DNA of 50,829 bases from Actinomadura logoneensis. Its GTDB lineage: Bacteria > Actinomycetota > Actinomycetes > Streptosporangiales > Streptosporangiaceae. Of the stretch, positions 14,781-23,633 are shown piece by piece. The first letter of the stretch is position 1, and every line of letters begins with the position of its first letter. Below the pieces are notes generated by a model. The model made no database searches and was not told the DNA's origin. It saw nothing but the letters and a program-made list of their open reading frames with translations. The translations under genes and the position numbers were made by a program. Where the stretch lies: contig NZ_QURH01000336.1 of NCBI RefSeq assembly GCF_003428695.1, positions 1 through 50,829 of the forward strand, in the 5' to 3' direction.

Positions 14781-15540
14781 GTAGGAGGGTGAGGCGGGAG
14801 CGGACCGCTTCCAGGCCGGTGGCCTGCATGGCCGGGTCGTCGGTGGTCTGACCTCGGGTGACCTCGTACCACGGGCCGAGGCTGTGCCAGAGGAGGCCGC
14901 GGGCCCGGAGTTCCGGGGTGACGCCGTAGGCGGTGGCGAGGGCTTCGGCGAAGGCGGGCGGGGTTCCGTACAGGGTCCAGGAGAGGTCGATGGCCGGGTC
15001 TCCGGCGTGGGCGTCGCCGAAGTCGATGACCCCGGAGAGGCGGCCGTCCTCGACGAGGACGTGTTCGGGGCCGAGGTCGCCGTGGACGACCGTGTCGGTG
15101 ACGCCGGTGTCGAGGGCGTCGAGGAGGGCGGCTCCGGCGGCGCGCTCGGGTCCCGAGAGGAGCGGAAGGACGCGGCCTCGGAAGAGGGCGAGGTCTTCGG
15201 CGAACTCGTCGCGGATGTCGCGCAGGCCGTGCGCGGTGGCCTCGTGGACGTCCGTGTCGTGGAGGGCGCGGAGGAAGAGGCCGAGGGCGCGGCCGTGCTC
15301 GGCGGTCGGGGACGTCAGCGGAATGCCCGGTACCAGGCGGTGCCGGACGACCAGCGGGTCGGACGACACCAGTTCGGGGACCGGCACCGCCAGCGGAAGG
15401 CGCGGGGCGAGCCACGGCATGAGCCGGACTTCGGCCAGCAGGCGGGGGTCGACGTCCGGACGGCGCGGGGTGCGCTCGATCCAGCCGTCCTTGAGCGTCG
15501 CCCTGCTGTCCCAGCCACCGTCGAAGTCGTTCATGGTCAA
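14761..15540 (-). CDS. aminoglycoside phosphotransferase (APH) family kinase
   Basis: 259 residues. The kinase core is intact: the Brenner-type loop VVHGDLGPEHVLVEDGR (about 151-167) and the metal-binding VIDFGDAHAGDPAIDL (about 171-186). The family phosphorylates aminoglycosides, macrolides, homoserine or unknown small molecules; resistance cannot be assumed. It lies 6 bp after the MFS gene on the same strand, so the two form an operon of exporter plus kinase. Its last residues (GEART) are encoded in the 38-bp repeat. A second ATG lies at 15534. Confidence 0.88.
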   Translation of the reverse strand: MTMNDFDGGWDSRATLKDGWIERTPRRPDVDPRLLAEVRLMPWLAPRLPLAVPVPELVSSDPLVVRHRLVPGIPLTSPTAEHGRALGLFLRALHDTDVHEATAHGLRDIRDEFAEDLALFRGRVLPLLSGPERAAGAALLDALDTGVTDTVVHGDLGPEHVLVEDGRLSGVIDFGDAHAGDPAIDLSWTLYGTPPAFAEALATAYGVTPELRARGLLWHSLGPWYEVTRGQTTDDPAMQATGLEAVRSRLTLLPGEART

Positions 15541-15546
15541 CAGAGG

Positions 15547-16788
15547 TTACTGGGGTTGCAGACCGGGGCGGCCGACCGTCGGGCCGCGCATCCGCATCGA
15601 GCGGTTGAGCGTGGTGGTCAGCGCGATGGCGAGGCTCAGCAGGGACAGCAGCAGGACGGTCTGGCGGGGGGCGGTCAGCGACAGGAGGTAGCCGCCGAGG
15701 AGCTGCCCCAGCGGCATGGAGCCCCAGCTGGTGAGGAGGGCGACGCTCTTGACGCGGCCGAGCAGGTGGTCCGGGACCACCTTGTACTGGTGGCCGACGA
15801 CCACGACGTTCCACACCGGGCCGACGACGGCCATGCAGGCGATGACCGCGGCCAGTTCGTAGGGGTTGGTGGCGACGGCGAGCAGCGGCGCGGTCGCGGC
15901 CCACACCCAGGTGGCGCCGATCGCGACGGCCCGGGAGGACAGCAGGTCGGGCACGCGCGGGGCGACGAGGGCGCCGGCGAGCCCGCCGACGCCGAAGCAG
16001 CCGAGGATCAGGCCCGTCCCGGCACTGCCCGCGCCGAGGCGTCCGGCCAGGACGATCAGGGTGAGGATCAGCGCCTGGAACATCAGGTTGACGGCGGACG
16101 TCAGCGCCACGCTCATCCGGACGAACGGCTCGTGCCACAGCCAGCGCATCCCCTCGCGGATCTCGCCGTACAGGCCGGTCGCCGTCTCGCGCGGCGGCGG
16201 CGCGGGACGGTGCCGCGTGCGGATGCCCAGGATGGTGGCGACCGAGACCAGGTAGGACGCGGCGTCGGCGACGAAGGGCAGCGCGTGACCGAGGCCGAAG
16301 AGCAGGCCGCCGAGCGGGGATCCGGTCAGGGCGGCGCTCCGGCTCTTGGTCTCCTGCCTGGCCAGCGCCTCGGTGAGGCGTTCGGACGGTACCAGGGCGG
16401 GCAGCAGCGCCCGCTGGGAGACGCTGAAGAACACGAAGCACGAACCGGACACGAAGGCGGTCAGGAGGATGTGCGGGAAGGTCACCGCGTCCAGGGCGAA
16501 GGCGGCGGCGAGGCTGCCGAGCGCGGCGAACTGCCCGAGCTCGCAGCAGAGCATGACGCGGCGGCGGTCCCAGCGGTCCACCAGCGCCCCGGCGGGCAGG
16601 TAGAACAGCACGTAGGGGAGGGTTCCGGCGAAGCCGGAGAGGCCCGCCCTGGCCGGGGAGCCGGTCAGGGCCAGCACGAGCAGCGGGAAGGCGACCGAGG
16701 TCATGCGGGTGCCGACCTCGGAGAACGTCTGCCCCACCCAGAGCAGGACGAAGTTCCGATTACGCCAGAGCGACGCGTTTCCCCGCAT
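15547..16788 (-). CDS. MFS transporter (MFS_3/EntS-like)
   Basis: 413 residues from ATG 16788 (AGG 4 nt upstream; an upstream in-frame start at 16830 adds an implausible head). The motif LWRNRNFVLLWVGQTFSEVGTRMTSVAFPLL is typical of the EntS-like exporter group, followed by PAGALVDRWDRRRVM (motif A) and about 12 helices. It likely exports a small molecule. The APH gene follows 6 bp downstream, as in drug export/modification pairs. Confidence 0.9.
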   Translation of the reverse strand: MRGNASLWRNRNFVLLWVGQTFSEVGTRMTSVAFPLLVLALTGSPARAGLSGFAGTLPYVLFYLPAGALVDRWDRRRVMLCCELGQFAALGSLAAAFALDAVTFPHILLTAFVSGSCFVFFSVSQRALLPALVPSERLTEALARQETKSRSAALTGSPLGGLLFGLGHALPFVADAASYLVSVATILGIRTRHRPAPPPRETATGLYGEIREGMRWLWHEPFVRMSVALTSAVNLMFQALILTLIVLAGRLGAGSAGTGLILGCFGVGGLAGALVAPRVPDLLSSRAVAIGATWVWAATAPLLAVATNPYELAAVIACMAVVGPVWNVVVVGHQYKVVPDHLLGRVKSVALLTSWGSMPLGQLLGGYLLSLTAPRQTVLLLSLLSLAIALTTTLNRSMRMRGPTVGRPGLQPQ

Positions 16789-16908
16789 TACCTCAAGATC
16801 ACTCGGCTTCGCGGGGCCCGTCAAGGCCACCGGCCGCCACCTCCGGGTGCACCGGAACGCCAGTCCCGGATCACCCTGCGGCTGTGGTCCCCCACGCCAC
16901 CGGCGGGT

Positions 16909-17959
16909 TCACCGAGGTGGCGGTTCGAGCACCCCGGTGCGCAGGAAGGCCATCAGCGCTTCGGTCCCTGGCTCCACGTCGATCTTCTTCTCGTCGAGCC
17001 AGGCGTCGTTCCAGTAGGTGGAGGGGTACAGGTCGCCGTCGTCGCAGACCAGGGTGGCGACGCTTCCTTTGCGTCCGTCCCTGAGCAGTTGGGACACGAA
17101 CTGCAGCGCGCCCCAGAGATTGGTGCCGGTGGAAGCGCCCGCCTTCAGGCCGGTCGTGCTGTGCAGGAAGCGCATGGCGGCGAGGCTCGCGGCGTCCCGC
17201 ACGGGGATGACGACGTCCACCACGGACGCGTCGAAGCTCGGCTCGACGCGGGGCCGTCCGATGCCTTCGATCCGGGACGGCATTCCGGTCATGTAGTCGG
17301 TCGTGCCGTAGGCCCAGGCGAAAAAGTAGGCGGAGTTCTCCGGGTCCACGACCGCCAGCCGGGGCCGGGTCTCCCCCAAGCCTCGAGCCGTGCGGTGTCC
17401 GATCGCGGTGGCCGTCCCGCCGCTTCCGGCGCCGACGACGATCCAGTCGGGGACGGCCGGAAGCCTCTCGAACAGGACGTGCCCGATGTCGTCCTCGCCG
17501 CCCGCGCTCGCCCGGACGGCGTCCGCCGACGCGGCGAGGTAGTTCATGTAGTGGCCACCGAGCCGTCCGGCGAGCCGCTCGGCCTCCTCGTAGATCGCGA
17601 GCGGCGGGTGGACGAGATGGCACGTCCCGCCGTGGTCCTCGATCCGCCCGATCTTCTCGGGGCTGGAGCGGCGCGGCATCACGGCGACGAACGGGTGTCC
17701 CAGCAGACGCGCGACGTACGCCTGGGCGACGGCGGCGTTCCCGCCCGAGGCCTCGACGACCGCCGCGCCCGGCCGCAGGACACCGCGGCGCAGCGCCGCG
17801 CGCGAGGCGGTGCTTCAGGCTTCCGGTCGGGTGGGTGGACTCGTCCAGCAGGTAGAGGTCGATGCCCCATTCGGGCGGCAGCGGGAACGTCCGGACCAGG
17901 CCCGTGGTCGCGCGGTGGTCGGCGGCGTCGGCGTCCAGGAGGCGGAGGGAGTCGGTCAC
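16909..17959 (-). pseudogene. cysteine synthase-like PLP enzyme, frameshifted
   Basis: The first frame from GTG 17959 gives a normal start of this family, LYLLDESTHPTGSLKHRLAR, with the PLP-binding lysine in SLKHR. Homology then continues in another frame: LRRGVLRPGAAVVEASGGNAAVAQAY, FVAVMPRRSSPEKI, VVGAGSGGTATAIG, and KAGASTGTNLWG to the stop at 16909. Compared with relatives the junction near 17800-17820 lacks about 14 nt of a GCG-rich stretch. Either the gene is inactivated or there is a sequencing error. Intact relatives belong to the CysK/cystathionine beta-synthase superfamily. Confidence 0.85.
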
Positions 17960-18041
17960 GCGGGCGACAGTAGCTTGCCGCACCGCGGATCCCCCGCGAC
18001 CAGGTGCTGCACTGGGACCGGTGGTGAGTAGGTTGACGGCC

Positions 18042-18680
18042 ATGAAGATGGTCAAGTACGGGCACGCCTGCGTCCGCCTGGAGAAGGACGGCCGGGCGCT
18101 GGCGATCGACCCCGGCGAGCTGACGCCCGAGCCCGCGGCGACCGAGGGCGTCGAGGCGGTCCTCATCACCCACCAGCATGCCGACCACTACAGCGTCGAG
18201 AGGCTGTGGGAGGTGCCCGCGATCTACACCTGCCCCGGTGTCGCGCGGGTGCTGGACGAGGTGGACGGATTCCGCGAGTTGGCGCGCGACCGCGTCCACG
18301 TCGTGCGCCACGGGGACACGTTCGAGGCGGCGGGGTTCGAGGTGCGCGTCGTGGGCGAGAAGCACCACCTCAGCCATCTCGACCTCCCGCCCGTGGACAA
18401 CACCGGCTTCCTGCTGGACGGCGAGGTGTTCCACCCCGGCGACGCCCTGACCAGGGTGGACGTCCCGACGCTGCTGCTTCCGGGGCAGGCGCCTTGGCTG
18501 ACCGTCCCGATGATGACCGCGTATCTGAGGGCGGTCGCTCCGCAGCGCGCGTTCGCGATCCACGACGGACTCGTGAACGAGATCGGGCTCGAAGTGCTGG
18601 ACGACGTGCTGGCGATGGAGGCCAGGCGCGCGGGCCGCGAGATCCGGCGGCCCGCGGTGGGCGAGACCGTGGAGTTGTGA
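18042..18680 (+). CDS. metallo-beta-lactamase-fold hydrolase (UlaG-like)
   Basis: 212 residues from ATG 18042. The MBL motif LITHQHADHYS (about 45-55) supplies metal ligands; other ligands are likely the H in GEKHHLSHLD, the D in VFHPGDAL and the H in FAIHDGLV. The gene is short and lacks accessory domains, like the beta-lactamase-superfamily Zn hydrolases annotated as L-ascorbate-6-phosphate lactonase-like. The substrate is unknown. It is divergent from the broken cysteine synthase gene. Confidence 0.88.
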   Translation: MKMVKYGHACVRLEKDGRALAIDPGELTPEPAATEGVEAVLITHQHADHYSVERLWEVPAIYTCPGVARVLDEVDGFRELARDRVHVVRHGDTFEAAGFEVRVVGEKHHLSHLDLPPVDNTGFLLDGEVFHPGDALTRVDVPTLLLPGQAPWLTVPMMTAYLRAVAPQRAFAIHDGLVNEIGLEVLDDVLAMEARRAGREIRRPAVGETVEL

Positions 18681-18686
18681 CCGCCG

Positions 18687-18722
18687 CACCGGCACTCGCA
18701 CCGTCACCGGCACTCGCACCGG
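18687..18722. repeat. 18-bp tandem repeat after the metallo-hydrolase
   Basis: CACCGGCACTCGCACCGT (18687-18704) is followed directly by a copy differing at one base (18705-18722). The block is flanked by CCGCCGCACCGG and CACCGGTGGCGG, so it also forms a hairpin that may terminate the upstream gene. Confidence 0.8.
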
Positions 18723-18912
18723 TGGCGGCACCTCACCGAGACCGACGCCGACGCCTGCTGCGCGAACCTGACGTGCAGTTCGCCGCCGCTTGACCTTCCG
18801 ATGCCCATGTCCGGGTATCTCCAGGGCCGAAGGCCATCGCACACGGATGCGCACGAATGCGTCCATCGCGGGCCACCGGGGACCGATGGCGGCTTACCAG
18901 GAGGGCCATGCC

Positions 18913-19806
18913 ATGCGAGTGTTCGTCACGGGCGCGTCCGGATGGATCGGGTCGGCGCTGATCCCGGAACTGCTCGGCGCCGGTCACCAGGTCGTCGGCC
19001 TGGCCCGGTCGGACTGCGCGGCGGGCGCCGTCGCCGCAGCGGGGGCCGAGGCGCTGCGCGGCGACGTGGACGACCTGGACGTCCTGCGCGCAGGCGCCGC
19101 CGACGCCGACGGGGTGATCCACCTGGCGTTCGACCACGACCTCTCCCGGTTCGAGCAGTCGGCGCGCGCGGACGCGCGGGTGATCGGGGCGCTCTGCGAC
19201 GAGCTGGCGGGCTCGGGACGGCCGCTGGTCGTCACGTCCGGGACGCCGGTCGTCCCCGGCCGGACGGCGACCGAGCGCGACGAGTCCCTGCCCGGCACTC
19301 CCCCGGCGGCGCGCGACGCCAACGCCCGGCTGGCGCTCGACGCGGCGGACCGCGCCGTGCGGTCGTCGGTCGTGCGGCTCCCCCGGTCGGTCCACGGCCG
19401 GGACGACGTGCAGGGGTTCGTCGCCCGCATGATCGACACCGCCCGCGCCAAGGGCGTCTCGGGCGAGGTCGGCGACGGCTCCGCCCGCTGGCCGGCGGTG
19501 CACGTCGACGACGCGGCGCGCCTGTTCCGCCTCGCCCTCGAAGAGGCTCCGGCGGGGTCGGTGCTGCACGCGGTCGCCGACGAGGGCGTTCCGGTCCACG
19601 ACATCGCGCTGGCCATCGCCCGCAACCTGGGAGTGCCCATGGCGTCCGTCCCCGCCGCCGAGTTCGGTTTCCTCGGTCCGCTCCTGTCGGTCGACCAACC
19701 CGCGTCCAGCATGCTGACGCGCCAGTTGCTGGAATGGCAGCCGACGCGGCCCGGCCTCATCGCCGACCTGGACCGGGGCCACTACTTCGACCAGGCGGTC
19801 CAGTGA
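18913..19806 (+). CDS. NAD-dependent epimerase/atypical SDR oxidoreductase
   Basis: 297 residues from ATG 18913, chosen for AGGAGGG about 7 nt upstream. The Rossmann motif is at the very start: MRVFVTGASGWIGSALI. HLAFDHDLSRFE and VVRLPRSVHGRDD, WPAVHVDDAARLFRLALE follow, characteristic of the extended/atypical SDR group (NAD-dependent epimerase/dehydratase). The canonical YxxxK is not obvious, so this may be a non-canonical oxidoreductase. It converges on the hydrolase gene. Confidence 0.88.
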   Translation: MRVFVTGASGWIGSALIPELLGAGHQVVGLARSDCAAGAVAAAGAEALRGDVDDLDVLRAGAADADGVIHLAFDHDLSRFEQSARADARVIGALCDELAGSGRPLVVTSGTPVVPGRTATERDESLPGTPPAARDANARLALDAADRAVRSSVVRLPRSVHGRDDVQGFVARMIDTARAKGVSGEVGDGSARWPAVHVDDAARLFRLALEEAPAGSVLHAVADEGVPVHDIALAIARNLGVPMASVPAAEFGFLGPLLSVDQPASSMLTRQLLEWQPTRPGLIADLDRGHYFDQAVQ

Positions 19807-19849
19807 TGGGGAGGGGCACGGCCGCCGGACCGCCCCACGGGCAGACCGC

Positions 19850-20725
19850 TCAGCGCCAGGCGCGGTCCAGGAAGTCGGCGACGAGTGGGGCGATCTCGGG
19901 CAGGTGCGTCTCCAGCGCGAAGTGGCCCGTGTCGAAGAGGTGGAGTTCGGCGTCGGGGACGTCGGCGAGGTAGGCGCGTCCGCCCGGAGCCGGGAAGAAC
20001 GGGTCGTTCGCGCCCCAGGTGATGAGCGTGGGCGGGGTGTGCTCGCGGAGCCAGGCCTGCCACGCGGCATAGCGCTCGACGTTGGAGTGGTAGTCGAAGG
20101 CCAGCGCGACCTGCGCGTCCTTGCGTCCGGGGAGGTCGAGGAAGTGTTGGTCGAGCGTCCATGAGTCGGGCGCGATCGGGTCGGGGTCGGCGACGCCGGT
20201 CTCGTACTGGCCGCGCGTGCCGTCCAGGGTGAGCAGTTCGCGGACGGTCCGCTCGGCGTCCGGCTGATCGGGGCGCAGGGCGATGAAGTCGCGGGCGCCG
20301 CCGGAGAGTCCGGCCTCGTAGGCGTTGCCGTTCTGGACGACGAGCCCGGCGATCCACTCCGGGTGCCGCGCGGCGAGGCGGAACCCGACCGGCGCGCCGA
20401 AGTCGAAGACGTACATCACGAAGCGCCGCAGGCCGAGCCGCTGGACGAATCCCTCGGTGATGTCGGCGAGGCGGTCGAAGGAGTAGGTGAAGCCCACCGG
20501 CGCCTCGGTGAAGCCGAAGCCCGGATAGTCGGGAGCGATGAGGCGGTAACGCGAACCGAGGGTGTCGATCAGCCGCCGGAACTGGTGCGAACCGGACGGG
20601 AAGCCGTGCAGGAGAAGCAGGACGGGCGCGTCCTGCCGTTCGGGCAGCGACTCCCGGTAGAAGACGCGCACGCCCTCCACGTCCAGGAAGCGGTGGACGG
20701 AGCGGGTGACCGGGAGTTGCGCCAT
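19850..20725 (-). CDS. alpha/beta hydrolase, epoxide hydrolase/haloalkane dehalogenase-like
   Basis: 291 residues. HGFPSGSHQFRRLI forms the oxyanion-hole region, the nucleophile elbow reads VFDFGAPVG (Asp nucleophile, as in epoxide hydrolases and dehalogenases), and the catalytic His lies in DTGHFALETH near the end. The cap domain is between. The Asp nucleophile argues against an esterase. Divergent from an ABATE/CGNR regulator, which likely controls it through the CGTTAG sites between them. Confidence 0.88.
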   Translation of the reverse strand: MAQLPVTRSVHRFLDVEGVRVFYRESLPERQDAPVLLLLHGFPSGSHQFRRLIDTLGSRYRLIAPDYPGFGFTEAPVGFTYSFDRLADITEGFVQRLGLRRFVMYVFDFGAPVGFRLAARHPEWIAGLVVQNGNAYEAGLSGGARDFIALRPDQPDAERTVRELLTLDGTRGQYETGVADPDPIAPDSWTLDQHFLDLPGRKDAQVALAFDYHSNVERYAAWQAWLREHTPPTLITWGANDPFFPAPGGRAYLADVPDAELHLFDTGHFALETHLPEIAPLVADFLDRAWR

Positions 20726-20752
20726 GGCTAATGCCTTCCTCCGTTGAAGATG

Positions 20753-20806
20753 CGTTAGTTATAGCGAGCGGCGATCTAACGGGTCAAGACGACGATGTAC
20801 CGTTAG
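20753..20806. promoter_or_regulatory. CGTTAG sites in the divergent promoter region
   Basis: CGTTAG occurs at 20753-20758 and 20801-20806, and its complement CTAACG at 20776-20781, all within the 85-bp gap between the hydrolase and the ABATE/CGNR gene. Such spaced, oppositely oriented 6-mers suggest a regulator site shared by both promoters. Confidence 0.5.
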
Positions 20807-20810
20807 GGAC

Positions 20811-21362
20811 ATGAGCGACGCCGTGCCCCTGACCGGGGAGCCCCTGGCCCTCGACCTGGTCAACACTCTCGCGGCCGTGGGCGACCTGCTCAGCACGCCC
20901 GATGACCTGCGGAGATGGTGCGAGCTTCAGGCCGTACGGCTGCCCGAGGCGCCGGCGACCGACGCGGATGCCCTCGCCGCCGTGCGGACCGTCCGCGAGC
21001 ACACGGCGCGGGCGCTCGAACGCGTCCGGCACGGCGAACGTCCGGACGACGAGGACGTGCGGGCGCTCAACGACGCGCAACGCGCCGCGCCCGCGATCAA
21101 CGAGCTGGTGTGGGACGGCTCTGGGCTCATCGCCGAACGCCGCCGGAGCGGTCCGTCCGGTGACCGCCTCGCGGCGCACCTGGCCGAGGCCGCCGTCGAG
21201 CTGCTGGCCGATCCGGCGGTGAGCAGGGTCCGGCAGTGCGAGGCGGGCGACTGCGTGATGCTGTTCCTTCCCGCCCATCCGCGCCGCCGCTGGTGCTCCC
21301 CGGCCCGCTGCGGCAACCGCGTCCGCGTGGCCCGCCACTACCAGCGCCACAAGGAGCGGTGA
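20811..21362 (+). CDS. ABATE / CGNR zinc-finger putative regulator
   Basis: 183 residues. The N-terminal ABATE-type region starts EPLALDLVNTLAAVGDLL. The C-terminal CGNR zinc finger reads VRQCEAGDCVMLFLP, then RRRWCSPARCGNRVRVARHYQRHK, with four cysteines (C-x4-C ... C-x3/4-C) for one zinc. CGNR proteins are putative DNA-binding stress-response regulators. It is divergent from the epoxide hydrolase-like gene. A paralog lies at 42318. Confidence 0.9.
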   Translation: MSDAVPLTGEPLALDLVNTLAAVGDLLSTPDDLRRWCELQAVRLPEAPATDADALAAVRTVREHTARALERVRHGERPDDEDVRALNDAQRAAPAINELVWDGSGLIAERRRSGPSGDRLAAHLAEAAVELLADPAVSRVRQCEAGDCVMLFLPAHPRRRWCSPARCGNRVRVARHYQRHKER

Positions 21363-21368
21363 CCCTGA

Positions 21369-21418
21369 GGCGGTCGCGGAGCGGTGGCGGAAAAAAATTT
21401 GATCATCCCGCGACCGCC
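21369..21418. other. 10-bp inverted repeat enclosing an A-tract
   Basis: GGCGGTCGCG (21369-21378) and its exact complement CGCGACCGCC (21409-21418) flank a 30-nt segment containing AAAAAAATTT. It sits just after the ABATE/CGNR stop. It could be a terminator without a T-tract or a DNA-bending regulatory site. Confidence 0.5.
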
Positions 21419-21477
21419 GTGACCGGCGCGAAGGCCCCGGAAGCCCTTGCGCACGGCGGTTTTCCGGCTCGGAGAGC

Positions 21478-21506
21478 TTACGGAAATGATCTTGAAGTTG
21501 TAGCGT
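21478..21506 (+). promoter_or_regulatory. candidate promoter of the Asp-box protein gene
   Basis: TTACGG (21478-21483) and TAGCGT (21501-21506) are 17 bp apart in an AT-richer patch about 92 bp before the GTG at 21598. Confidence 0.45.
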
Positions 21507-21597
21507 CGGCTCCGCTGTTTTCGCCTCCGCCGGGACGCGCCGTGCGAGCGGTGCGGCACGTGCCGTGGAGACGCCCCATCGAGATGAGGGAAGAACC

Positions 21598-23049
21598 GTG
21601 AGACGACGCTCCATGTCCGTGCTGGCCCTGGCCGCCTCCCTGCTCGCCTGCACCGTGACCGCCCAGCCCGCACTCGCAGACGGCCGAGATCCCGCGGTGG
21701 TCGTACCAATATCGGGCACCAGCCCACTACCCGCCGGTTGTGGCCTGCCCGCCGGCGACGGCTACGTGGCCAACCCGAACACCGAGGTCCAGCCCATGGT
21801 GGCGCGGGACCCGAACCGGCCCTGGCATCTCGTCGCGATGTACCACCAGGACCGCTGGAACCGGTACGGCAGTGACGGAGCCGTGGCGGCCGTGTCCGAC
21901 GACTACGGCGCGACCTGGCACCGGTCGGCCTCGCAGCCCGCGTTCTCCCGGTGCAACGGCGGAACCGACGCAAACGGCGGGAACTACGACGTCACGACCG
22001 ACCACTGGGTCACGGTGACGCCGTCCGGCACGGCGGTCGCCGCGTCGTTCTCGCTGTCGCGGACCGGCGAGGTGACGGCGATCCTGGTGTCGCGGTCCGG
22101 TGACGGCGGCGAGCACTGGGACGCGCCGACGACCCTCGCGAAGGACGTCGACCCGGAGTTCTTCAACGACCGTCCGGCGATCACCGCGGACCCGTACCAC
22201 CCGGGTGTCGTCTACGCCGTCTGGGACCGGGTCGACACGCAGGCCGACGGCGACTGGGTGCAGCCGGTCTACATGGCGAAGTCGACCGACGACGGGCGGA
22301 CGTGGAGCACGAAGAAGGTCTACGACTTCCCGACCAACAGCGGCGCCATCGGCACCGTCCTCGAGCCGCTGTCCGACGGCACGCTGCTGATCGGCATGCA
22401 CCAGGAGACCAACGACGGCGCGGCCACCCAGGTCATCCGCTCGACCGACGGCGGCGCCACGTGGTCGGCGCCGACGCTGGACGTGGCGGCCCCGTTCACG
22501 GTCGGCGTCAAGATCCCGGACCCGGACAACTCGGGTGACCCCGTGCGCAACGCGACGCTGCCGCTGCTGGCCTCCAAGCCGAACAGCAAGGTGGTGAACG
22601 CGGTCTGGCAGAGCCAGGCGGCGGACGGCACCTTCCACGTCAGCTACGCGAGGTCCGCGGACGGCGGGAACACGTGGTCCACGCCGATCCGCGTGGACAG
22701 GACGCCCACCGGTTCGGCCGCCGTCCCGGCGATCGCCGTCTCCCCCGGCGGCACCGTCGCGATCACGTACTACGACTTCCGCAACAACACCTCGGCCGCC
22801 ACCCTGCCCACCGACTTCTGGGCCGTGACCTGCACGACCGACTGCACCAAGTCGGCGGCGTCGTGGCGCGAGCAGCACATCGAGGGCTCGTTCGACGCGC
22901 GCACGCTGCCGTTGACGAGCGCCGGCCGGATGATCGGCGACTACACCGGCCTGGTCTCCACCGGCTCCGGCTTCACGGCCGTCTACGGCGCGACCACCGG
23001 CAACACCGCCAACCCCGTCGACATCCACAGCGCGACGTTCTACAACTGA
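21598..23049 (+). CDS. secreted BNR/Asp-box beta-propeller protein (sialidase-fold)
   Basis: 483 residues from GTG 21598 (AGGGAAGA upstream). A Sec signal (RRRSMSVLALAASLLACTVTAQPALA) ends near residue 31. Five Asp-boxes mark propeller blades: SDDYGATW, SGDGGEHW, STDDGRTW, STDGGATW and SADGGNTW. This is the fold of exo-sialidases, but many bacterial Asp-box proteins are not sialidases, and the sialidase arginine triad cannot be confirmed by eye. Two cysteine pairs (CGLP.../CNGG and CTTDC) suit an extracellular protein. Substrate unknown. Confidence 0.85.
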   Translation: MRRRSMSVLALAASLLACTVTAQPALADGRDPAVVVPISGTSPLPAGCGLPAGDGYVANPNTEVQPMVARDPNRPWHLVAMYHQDRWNRYGSDGAVAAVSDDYGATWHRSASQPAFSRCNGGTDANGGNYDVTTDHWVTVTPSGTAVAASFSLSRTGEVTAILVSRSGDGGEHWDAPTTLAKDVDPEFFNDRPAITADPYHPGVVYAVWDRVDTQADGDWVQPVYMAKSTDDGRTWSTKKVYDFPTNSGAIGTVLEPLSDGTLLIGMHQETNDGAATQVIRSTDGGATWSAPTLDVAAPFTVGVKIPDPDNSGDPVRNATLPLLASKPNSKVVNAVWQSQAADGTFHVSYARSADGGNTWSTPIRVDRTPTGSAAVPAIAVSPGGTVAITYYDFRNNTSAATLPTDFWAVTCTTDCTKSAASWREQHIEGSFDARTLPLTSAGRMIGDYTGLVSTGSGFTAVYGATTGNTANPVDIHSATFYN

Positions 23050-23130
23050 CCGCCCCACCACTGACCGACAACGTGCGGCCCGCCGACGCTCCCAGCGCCG
23101 ACGGGCCGCTTCACATCCAGCCGACTCACC

Positions 23131-23328
23131 TCACACCGAGTGGTCAGCCCGCAACCCCTTGATGGACGCCACCAGCCCGCCGAACTTCCCCTCGGTCAAG
23201 CTCAGGTGACCGATGCTCGGCATCTTGGAGTCCCTAAGCCCCACCCCACGCTCAAGACGCCCCAGCTCAACGCATACCTCGTCGGTTGCTGTGCCGCTAT
23301 ACGAACTCTTTCGCCACTGAACCGTCAC
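23131..23328 (-). CDS. DUF397 domain protein, copy A
   Basis: 65 residues from GTG 23328, which fits family length; longer in-frame extension looks non-coding. VQWRKSSYSGTATDEVCVELGR and VGLRDSKMP are the DUF397 signature. These small proteins are encoded next to XRE/DUF5753 regulators in actinomycetes and are thought to act with them. It is a tandem paralog of copy B, about 57% identical by eye over the shared length. Confidence 0.9.
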   Translation of the reverse strand: MTVQWRKSSYSGTATDEVCVELGRLERGVGLRDSKMPSIGHLSLTEGKFGGLVASIKGLRADHSV

Positions 23329-23447
23329 GCGACCTCCCCAAGCACTTGAGCGACACCGACGCGAACCATCTACAGAGGCCTTTGCGCAATGTGCAGCCCA
23401 CCCTGGGGCTGCACCTCGCATCCGGCCGGTTCACCTCACGCCGGGGG

Positions 23448-23633
23448 TCAGCCCTGCAGCTCCTTGATGCGCGCCACCAGCCCGCCGAACTCGGGCCGGG
23501 CCAAGTCCAGGTGTCCCATGCTCGGCTTCTTCGAGTCCCTGAGCCCGACGCCCGACGCAAGCCGTCCGACCTCGACACATACATCGTCATCCGCAGTGCC
23601 GCTATAGGAACTCTTTCGCCACTGAATCGTCAC
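23448..23633 (-). CDS. DUF397 domain protein, copy B
   Basis: 61 residues starting GTG 23633. IQWRKSSYSGTADDDVCVEVGR and VGLRDSKKPSMGHLDL match DUF397. The start overlaps the stop of the XRE gene by 4 bp (GTGA), so the pair is translationally coupled. Copy A follows 119 bp downstream with its own GTG. Confidence 0.92.
   Translation of the reverse strand: MTIQWRKSSYSGTADDDVCVEVGRLASGVGLRDSKKPSMGHLDLARPEFGGLVARIKELQG

Noticed and set aside
14884..17973. 1029-residue open frame on the forward strand
   Set aside because: It runs antisense to APH, MFS and the cysteine synthase-like gene. Its composition is Gly/Arg/Gln-rich with no motif; a GC-rich shadow frame.
17679..18866. 395-residue reverse frame over the metallo-hydrolase
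   Set aside because: Antisense shadow of gene 18042; only a short part overlaps the cysteine synthase remnant in the wrong frame.
21598..23049. Calling the Asp-box protein a sialidase
   Set aside because: Asp-boxes show only the propeller fold; the catalytic arginine triad and Tyr/Glu pair could not be verified by eye.
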